Assembly: GCA_036939975.1 (NCBI GenBank)
Contig: JALLPB010000642.1
Span: forward strand, 1-13,977
DNA: 13,977 nt
Direction of reading: 5' to 3'
Source of the DNA: Cyclostephanos tholiformis
Taxonomy: Eukaryota > Bacillariophyta > Thalassiosirophyceae > Thalassiosirales > Thalassiosiraceae
Shown: one piece after another, positions 8,522-13,977 of the stretch
Layout: each line of letters starts with the position of its first letter
Numbering within the stretch: position 1 is the first letter of the stretch
Program-made: the position numbers and the translations under genes
Notes under the pieces: generated by a model
Databases searched by the model: none
The model's input: only the letters and a program-made list of their open reading frames with translations
Told to the model about the DNA's origin: nothing

Positions 8522-8899
8522 AGGTGTGATGCTCGCTTCCAAGAGGAGCTCACTCTCGTCATCTCACGTTGCACCATCTGCACCCCCAGAGCGGTTGGCA
8601 GCCCATAGACGCAGATCATCCCAGAAGCAAAAATAGAAAACAGATGTGACGTAGGGCCGTGTTGAGGATGAATCCTCAAATGTTGGAAAATACTCTCGTT
8701 ACATAAGGTGTGACACTCTCTTCTAAGAGGAGCTCACTCTGTCTTTGGGATCATCTCATGGTGCACAACCTGCTTTGTTAGAGCAATTGACAGCACAGAA
8801 AATGCCGATCATCCACAAGCCACAATAGCGATGGTATGAGATGTGATATGTAGGGCCATAAAGGATGATTCCTCAATATGTTGGAAATACTCTCATCAA
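8522..8899. repeat. Diverged tandem duplication, unit about 184-199 bp
   Basis: Copy 1 runs about 8522-8700 and copy 2 about 8706-8899. Shared blocks keep the same order: aggtgtga (8522 / 8706), aagaggagctcactct (8541-8556 / 8725-8740), atcatcc followed by an agaagc/acaagc block, gtagggcc (8651 / 8850), cctcaa, and tgttggaaa followed by tactctc (8681 / 8879). The spacing is 184 bp on the left and about 198 on the right, so one copy has gained or lost about 15 bp. No third copy is seen on either side. No frame is conserved between copies, which argues for a non-coding repeat, for example half of a satellite or transposon-derived unit. Confidence 0.78.
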
Positions 8900-9577
8900 C
8901 AATGATATTATTTGCTGTTGATGAAAAATTTGATTTGCATGGCCATGAGGCGAATGACATAAATGTCAGGCGTCATCAAGTGTGTATTGAAGACCATGAA
9001 CTACCTAACTTTGAAGACCACCATTTTTTAGTTTTGCCAATTCTAGTCTGAGAATTGTACTACCTGACACCACATTTTGCTCCGAGTTTCTATTTTCAAG
9101 AATGTTCGCAAGTGTTCAGTATTAGCTGTCCCATTTGTCGTTAGTCATTTATTTTCGAAACTGTACCAAATCATAAGTAACACTCTGATTGAAATGGACG
9201 ATGACCCCAGACCATGAATTAACATGTCTCGATTTTTGTTGGTGGTTGACCCCCAAAAAATCTGTGTTGGGTGGTACAATATCGTATGGTATCATAACCA
9301 TCTTCATCGGCGTGATGGAGGTTTGAGATTTGGGATGAAAGCAGATGTCCCTTATTCTTAGGGCGAAATGGTGGCTTATCATTTATGTCGGACACATCAA
9401 CCGCAACATTCCACCACCAAGTAAATTAGGCCGACACTACCAACTGTCCGAATCGGCCACGCCATCCCCCATAACGATTCAAGAAACCCAACGAGTAAAA
9501 GGCTTAGCGTCAACGATCATCCATACAGAACACGGCGGCCAGCGCTGTTTCGATACGAAACATTGAGACACTTTGCC

Positions 9578-9742
9578 ATGGATTTAGACTACTTCCAACA
9601 TGTGGCAGAAACATCATCCGCTGCCGTGCGCGTTGCATATCGGATAGCTGCAATCGCAATCGTTACTTACGGTGGATCCTATGTGCTGACCGCGCTTCCG
9701 GCGTTATCACCAGCGGCTGCTTCGGATGGATACCTCGAGTAG
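9578..9742 (+). CDS. Possible 54-residue single-helix membrane protein
   Basis: An ATG at 9578 in good context (tttgccATGg) opens a 54-codon frame ending in TAG at 9740-9742. The product starts with an acidic MDLDYFQHVAETSS segment. A hydrophobic stretch of about residues 15-46 (AVRVAYRIAAIAIVTYGG, then VLTALPAL) and a short polar tail SDGYLE follow. This layout suits a small one-helix membrane protein of an organelle or the endomembrane system. I recognise no family. Local GC is higher than in the gene-poor region to the left, which slightly favours coding. It could instead be an upstream ORF or a first exon of the EF-hand gene that starts 150 bp further on. Evidence is limited to start context, composition and hydrophobicity. 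Confidence 0.4.
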   Translation: MDLDYFQHVAETSSAAVRVAYRIAAIAIVTYGGSYVLTALPALSPAAASDGYLE

Positions 9743-9891
9743 TTTGAGGTTTGCGTCAAGGTTGGAACTCTTGACTGTAAAAACTGTAAAGGGTTTGCTC
9801 CAAACGTTAATCAAAAAGCTAAAAAATATAAGTCCGAAAAAATTACCTTTGCAGAGACTCAAACATCGTCACGCTCGTAAACTTTCTCAAC

Positions 9892-11043
9892 ATGCCTCGG
9901 CAGTTCCAAAATAATGTTTGCTTTCAAACAGTCATTGAAGACCAGTGCGAAGAATCGAACGAGGCAAATTGCGACCATCAGGTCTACAAGGAGAGGAACG
10001 AACGGAGGCAACGGAGCTCGTCGTTTGCCCAATCACAGCAGATTCGGGACATGATTGCAAAGACGGTGGAAGAACTCTCTGGCGAACAGTTCACGGGTTC
10101 GTGGGAGGAGAGGCTACAAAGAGCATTAGCCGATGCAAAGGAGTCGGGGTACTCGTCGGAGAAAATATTTGTCATCCTTGGAAAAAAAACGGAAGAAGGA
10201 GAGCTAATACCAAAGCAAAGTTTCGTTGAAGGTTTGAGGAGAATAGGTTTGAAATGGAAGGATGACGACGAGTTAAAGTTTATTACCGATAGATTTTGCA
10301 TGGACGAAGATGGCATGATCTCGTTATCAAAGGTTCAGCATTACTGCTATCACGAAGTCCCATCCGTCGCCTGGAAGGCAGAAAGGCATAGACCGGAGGC
10401 AGCCGAGTCCGTTGATGACGCTGGGGGCAATGACTCCGTGGAGGACGGTCGCAGATTCGACCTAAAGGAGAGAATGTATAGAGTAGGACCAGAAATCTTT
10501 GTTACGAGTAAGATATTTTGGAGGCAGAAAATTTGTGTGAATATATCGTTGAGGTACTGCAAGGAGCTCGATGTCATAACGATGATGCTACAAAATGCAG
10601 AGACTGGGGAGGAATACGAGACCCTTTTCCTTCGAAAATCAGATTGCGTCGCAGATCAAGGGGCGCTCGAGGAGGTGCAAACGAGCGACGAAAAAGCTAT
10701 TTTGGAGGTCTACTCCAACTTTATAATCGCGCGTCTCCAGTTGAAAAAAGTAGGAGGGTCGTATCAGCCAAGACTTGGTAACCTGCATGGAGACGAGACC
10801 AATACGCTGGAGATCCAAAAGCCGGTCAACCTCATCGCTCCAAAACGGAGTGAATGTCAGAGTGTTGGCTCACGTCGTATATCATCGATTGACAACGAAT
10901 TCCAAAGCACGATGAAATCATTCGAGCAGAATAGCAGATCAGCCAGAACAAGCAGACAGAGTGCTCAGGAGATGTCACGCCTTGTCGCGTCAGCTCTGAA
11001 AGAAATACTTGATGAAGACGCTACGAACACCGAGAACAAATAG
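9892..11043 (+). CDS. EF-hand-like calcium-binding protein, 383 residues
   Basis: A single uninterrupted frame starts at an ATG with A at -3 (caacATGc). Residues 60-155 have the helix-loop-helix pattern of an EF-hand pair. The first unit (KIFVILGKKTEEGELIPKQS) has a degenerate loop. The second (residues 136-147, CMDEDGMISLSK) keeps the D-x-D-G-x-I core but has Cys at position 1 and Lys at position 12, where Asp and Glu normally bind calcium, so affinity may be low or lost. Residues 196-285 form a hydrophobic, strand-rich region (VGPEIFVTSKIFWRQKI, ELDVITMMLQ, EVYSNFIIARL) that I associate with a beta-sandwich-like region after EF-hands in diatom proteins; this link is an impression. The C-terminal ~70 residues are Ser/Arg-rich and probably disordered, ending in a short helix. 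There is no signal peptide or membrane segment, so it is likely cytosolic. It is convergent with the downstream oxygenase gene. Confidence 0.72.
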   Translation: MPRQFQNNVCFQTVIEDQCEESNEANCDHQVYKERNERRQRSSSFAQSQQIRDMIAKTVEELSGEQFTGSWEERLQRALADAKESGYSSEKIFVILGKKTEEGELIPKQSFVEGLRRIGLKWKDDDELKFITDRFCMDEDGMISLSKVQHYCYHEVPSVAWKAERHRPEAAESVDDAGGNDSVEDGRRFDLKERMYRVGPEIFVTSKIFWRQKICVNISLRYCKELDVITMMLQNAETGEEYETLFLRKSDCVADQGALEEVQTSDEKAILEVYSNFIIARLQLKKVGGSYQPRLGNLHGDETNTLEIQKPVNLIAPKRSECQSVGSRRISSIDNEFQSTMKSFEQNSRSARTSRQSAQEMSRLVASALKEILDEDATNTENK

Positions 11044-11418
11044 AAGATATTCTTATTGTGCGTAGCGCTTTGTGGGATGTTGATGGTGCTAACAGCGGCC
11101 TCCCTGACTTTTAAAAAATTTCGTCTTCTCTCGACGGTTAAATATGATTAACTTAATGATGTCAGCATTGTTGCAATATGCTCGAATTTCGGATAAGATC
11201 ATACCGCATTCCAACGTCTGCAAGAGCTACAAATCAAGCATAAATTTCATTTACATACATTAAGATATTCAAGGTTTCGATGTTAGAACAAGCTTTTTGA
11301 GTGCTTGCATTTTTCTGATTGATTGAACCGCCGCGCAATCAACCGTATTGGAAGATATCTGCGAGGTAGCATACTTATCGTACGTAACAAATTGAAAGTA
11401 GACTGGCATACCGTCATG
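11044..11418. other. Intergenic region between convergent genes
   Basis: About 375 bp must hold both 3' untranslated regions. It is AT-rich. No RNA gene, repeat or transposon signal was recognised, and no clear AATAAA signal stands out. Confidence 0.5.
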
Positions 11419-13689
11419 TTAGGCATATTCAGAATAGATCGGCTCCTCGAATCTAGTCCCACCATAGCTAACGCGCTTTTGCAGGATCGTCACGCTATTC
11501 TGGAACCGCTTGTGAGGCTCGAGGAGTGATAGCTCCGCATATTCTTCCGCCGGTATGCCCGTCTTCTCCGCACCCGCACGACGTCGAACCCCCTCCAGCC
11601 ACATACGAGTCTTCTCGTTGGTGAGGGTGGAATGGCAAACCAGGAACCCGCCGGGACGTAAGAACCTCCATACCCTCGAAACGAACTCTGTCATTCGAGA
11701 ACCAACCCCGAAGTCGCACCAGAGCATGTCGACGGTCTCAACACCACGTGAGGAGAAGTGCCTGTCCAACGCGTCGAATGCGTCACCCTTGAGAAATTGC
11801 AAGTACGAGTCGAGGCCGAGGGTGCGGGCCACTCCAACGGCGGAAGAGGCAGTCTCCCTCTGATGTTCGCAATTATCGATGCATAGCAGAGACGAGGAGA
11901 AGGAGGAGGGGGGGGACGTCGGATTGCCACACGCTGGCGAAAGAGAATGAGCCCATTCTTCCAAACTGGGGGTGCCGAATGGATAATCCAGCAGACGAAG
12001 TCTTCCCTCCTCGTCTAACTTCGATACGCGATGCATCTCTTCCTCGTTGTCCTTCAGCGCCTGGAGCAGGTACAACGTCGTGTACCCCGCTCCAACCTCG
12101 ACAACGTTGCGCACCTTCGTGAACCTGACGAAGGAGTACAGCAACGGGCCGGCGTTCTCCACCCCCATGTGCGGGTTAAACAGTGGCCAAACGTGATGGA
12201 GGAACCGAGTCGAGAACATGGGCGACTCGTTAAGGAATACGTCCCTGACGGCGTCGTCGTGCTGGAACAACACCTCCTCACCCTCCGGTATCTCGAAATC
12301 GTTCGACATTATCGTCTCGAAGAGAACGTCGGTCCGTATAACGTACTTCGGGCGTTTTCCGGAGATCACCGGCGACCCCTCGTGGAGCGGCCATATCCTA
12401 CGCGCTCTCTCGACGGCCGATTCGGTGACAGCTTGCGGAAACACCAGTATCGATCCGGCGCGCGGTCGGACGGAGGCGACAACGACGCCCTCTTCTCCTC
12501 CATCGCAGTCGTCGCATATGCTATCGTTTTCGATGCCATCGCCCCGTCGTCGTTCGGACGCCGGCTCGTAGAACCTCGTGTGGCCGCCTCGGAAGTCGTC
12601 GTTGAGGTAGATGAGCACGGTTAGTCGAGATACGACGTTCGACCCCGAAGACGACGATGAAGACGACGATGGATACTGGTGTGAGGCATCCCAGTGCAGA
12701 AAAGGCACGGACGATGCGGATTCGGGTCCGTCATCGTCGTCGAGGGACGACCCCCCCGGCGGAAAGCCAGCATCGACGTGCGGCGCGAATCGCTCGTTCC
12801 CATCCGGCGCGTATCGGTAAATTCGAAATCGTCGATTGATCCCCCTCGGCGCGTAGTAACGACGCGACGACGACGACCGCCATCCCCCCCCCCCGTCGTA
12901 GTCGTAATCGACGTCGTTGCGATCGTCCCCGCTCAGCTCGTCGTCCGCGCGTGCGACTCCCATAACGTCGACGTGCGGTCCGATGATACCGAACAGCTCG
13001 TCGGAAATCGCCCTCGATACGACTACCTGCATCGCGCCGTGATTGTTCTTCCCGACATCGTACGAACCGAATCCCAAATCGTATTCGCACGCGTTCAATA
13101 TCCGTTCGCACGCATCGACGGAGATGGCGCCATCGAGCACGAACGCGTTGGGATTGCGTAATATTCCCTCGAGTCCCATCCTACGGGGGGGAGGAGGTGT
13201 CGGCGGCGATTGTTCGCCGTTCGCCCTCGTCGTAGACCGTAACGATGAAGAAGTTTGCGCGGGGGTTAACGACGACGACGAGGACGACGACGACGATGGT
13301 GCGCGCTCGACGACGGCGAACGTCGGTACCCCCACGGAGGCGAGGAAGCCGCCTCCGCCATCATCGTCGTCCTCGTCGTCGACGTCCGGTCCGGCCCGTA
13401 TACGAACGACGTCCCCCCCCAGCTCGGGACAATATGCGACGATCGATCCCCACTTTGTTTTTATCGACGTCGACGACGTCGTAATCGTCGTCGAGGGATC
13501 GCTCGTCATCTCTATCGTCATCGTCGTTCGCGTTCGCGTTCGGGCATACGTGGCCGCGACGACGCCAAGGTTATGCATGGCCGATGGAGGCACGAGGCAG
13601 AGGCATGGCGATTCGAGGAGGGGGATGGCCGCGAATAATAACGACAGGCATCCTCCTACGCCGCGTGTGGGGAGGGAGGGGATGACCAT
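11419..13689 (-). CDS. Fusion of prolyl-4-hydroxylase-like 2OG-Fe(II) oxygenase and SAM methyltransferase
   Basis: This is a single 756-codon frame whose ATG (A at -3) is followed by a likely signal sequence (hydrophobic CLSLLFAAIPLLE, residues 14-26), suggesting the secretory pathway. Residues ~180-460 form a double-stranded beta-helix oxygenase. It has RFRIYRYAPDGNERFAPHVD with iron ligands H304 and D306, RLTVLIYLNDDFRGGHTRFYEP, AGSILVFPQ, then H436 in LHEGSPVISG and KYVIRTDVLF, where K448 or R452 should bind 2-oxoglutarate. Residues ~500-740 are a class I methyltransferase: motif I VVEVGAGYTTLYLLQ (529-543), LLCIDN (D605), FLKGDAFDAL, and MLWCDFGVG. A post-motif III RPGGFLVCHS follows. The likely chemistry is hydroxylation followed or accompanied by methyl transfer, but the substrate is unknown. 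Linkers are poly-Ser and poly-Asp (residues 103-110, 131-140, 341-348), encoded by CGT/GAC-type trinucleotide runs. An alternative start is Met38. A two-gene read-through artefact is unlikely because the frame is continuous. Confidence 0.88.
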   Translation of the reverse strand: MVIPSLPTRGVGGCLSLLFAAIPLLESPCLCLVPPSAMHNLGVVAATYARTRTRTTMTIEMTSDPSTTITTSSTSIKTKWGSIVAYCPELGGDVVRIRAGPDVDDEDDDDGGGGFLASVGVPTFAVVERAPSSSSSSSSSLTPAQTSSSLRSTTRANGEQSPPTPPPPRRMGLEGILRNPNAFVLDGAISVDACERILNACEYDLGFGSYDVGKNNHGAMQVVVSRAISDELFGIIGPHVDVMGVARADDELSGDDRNDVDYDYDGGGGWRSSSSRRYYAPRGINRRFRIYRYAPDGNERFAPHVDAGFPPGGSSLDDDDGPESASSVPFLHWDASHQYPSSSSSSSSGSNVVSRLTVLIYLNDDFRGGHTRFYEPASERRRGDGIENDSICDDCDGGEEGVVVASVRPRAGSILVFPQAVTESAVERARRIWPLHEGSPVISGKRPKYVIRTDVLFETIMSNDFEIPEGEEVLFQHDDAVRDVFLNESPMFSTRFLHHVWPLFNPHMGVENAGPLLYSFVRFTKVRNVVEVGAGYTTLYLLQALKDNEEEMHRVSKLDEEGRLRLLDYPFGTPSLEEWAHSLSPACGNPTSPPSSFSSSLLCIDNCEHQRETASSAVGVARTLGLDSYLQFLKGDAFDALDRHFSSRGVETVDMLWCDFGVGSRMTEFVSRVWRFLRPGGFLVCHSTLTNEKTRMWLEGVRRRAGAEKTGIPAEEYAELSLLEPHKRFQNSVTILQKRVSYGGTRFEEPIYSEYA
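13270..13299. repeat. (GAC)n-type trinucleotide run encoding poly-Ser
   Basis: Imperfect GAC/GAG/GAT triplets on the plus strand are TCG/TCC serine codons of the minus-strand oxygenase-methyltransferase gene (residues ~131-139). Similar shorter runs lie near 12646-12669 and 13360-13380. They make long spurious frames on the opposite strand. Confidence 0.8.
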
Positions 13690-13977
13690 CGTCGACCTAA
13701 CTAATTACTACTTACACACGACGAACGCGACGAATCGTCGAATGATGTATTTCGGTCAAGGACAGACCGTTCCAAAAACGGCGGGAACTCTTTCGAGATC
13801 GAGTGTTGACACAATCTGCTATTGCTCTATCGTACACTACAAGGTGTCATACATACCGTTGGATACGCAGTTTAAGCAACCACAAAAGACAAGGGAAATT
13901 CTAAATCATAGATAAGTAGATAAAATAGTTTTTGTATGGTTCCTACGTAGAATGACTATTTACAACTCAAAACACAA
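13690..13977. other. Upstream region of the oxygenase-methyltransferase gene
   Basis: No gene is visible. The composition becomes AT-richer away from the start codon. The promoter should lie here, but I see no clear TATA box or other element that I would assign. Confidence 0.4.

Larger units (their letters stand above)
6549..9577. other. Gene-poor region upstream of HSF, about 3 kb
   Basis: The left part (6549 to about 6770) is the HSF 5' leader or N-terminal extension. The rest is AT-rich with only short frames up to about 84 codons, none with a recognisable domain, and no tRNA or rRNA signal that I could see. It holds an 8-bp tandem duplication at 6803-6818, an 11-bp one at 7670-7691, palindromes at 7756-7767 and 7790-7808, a hairpin at 8329-8350, and the ~184-bp diverged tandem duplication at 8522-8899. 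Unrecognisable transposon debris is possible. Confidence 0.55.

Noticed and set aside
8476..8960. Short minus-strand frames across the tandem duplication
   Set aside because: The two copies do not keep the same frame and contain stops relative to each other, so coding is unlikely.
9726..9914. 62-codon plus frame overlapping the EF-hand start
   Set aside because: A Lys/Leu-rich product with no motif. It overlaps both the 54-codon candidate and the well-supported EF-hand frame.
12031..12624. 197-codon open frame on the plus strand
   Set aside because: It is antisense to the methyltransferase half, which carries clear motifs on the minus strand.
13043..13915. 290-codon open frame on the plus strand
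   Set aside because: It lies antisense to the oxygenase-methyltransferase gene and arises from its triplet-rich composition. Its product is low-complexity Arg/Asp/Ser with no domain.
1..13977. tRNA, rRNA and CRISPR signals
   Set aside because: I saw no T-arm-like box with a matching clover-leaf, no rRNA-like blocks and no spaced repeat array on reading both strands by eye. A covariance-model search would be needed to be certain.

Overview
This window looks like nuclear DNA of a eukaryotic microalga, most probably a centric diatom. That is an inference from four things: short GT-AG introns in a heat-shock-factor gene, decayed LTR-retrotransposon proteins of the type common in diatom genomes, a 2-oxoglutarate oxygenase fused to a methyltransferase, and AT-rich intergenic DNA with no operon structure. 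No species can be named from the sequence alone.

Layout. Positions 1-2070 are a graveyard of LTR retroelements. A Ty3/gypsy RNase H fragment (+) is followed by the C-terminal end of a Ty1/copia pol (+), then by a Ty1/copia-type gag in the opposite orientation (-). Positions 2745-3837 (-) hold a fourth decayed reading frame. It resembles a multicopy protein family I associate with diatom repeats but cannot name. Positions 3838-4820 show nothing convincing. Positions 4821-6548 (-) are a four-exon heat shock transcription factor whose splice sites and phases can be worked out from the sequence. Positions 6549-9577 are gene-poor and contain a diverged tandem duplication of about 184 bp plus several small palindromes and duplications. 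Positions 9578-9742 (+) could encode a 54-residue one-helix membrane protein. Positions 9892-11043 (+) encode a protein with a degenerate EF-hand region. Positions 11419-13689 (-) encode a 756-residue protein joining a prolyl-4-hydroxylase-like Fe(II)/2OG oxygenase to a class I SAM methyltransferase. The last 290 bp are its upstream region.

The intact genes (HSF, EF-hand protein, oxygenase-methyltransferase) show no sign of a shared pathway; this is ordinary eukaryotic gene spacing. The EF-hand and oxygenase genes are convergent, with about 375 bp between their stop codons.

I see no CRISPR array, operon or obvious new defence system. Two observations most deserve follow-up. First, three different decayed retroelement frames are each broken by an exact 7-bp tandem duplication (684-697, 1861-1874, 2941-2954). 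Second, the oxygenase-methyltransferase fusion keeps the key motifs of both halves.
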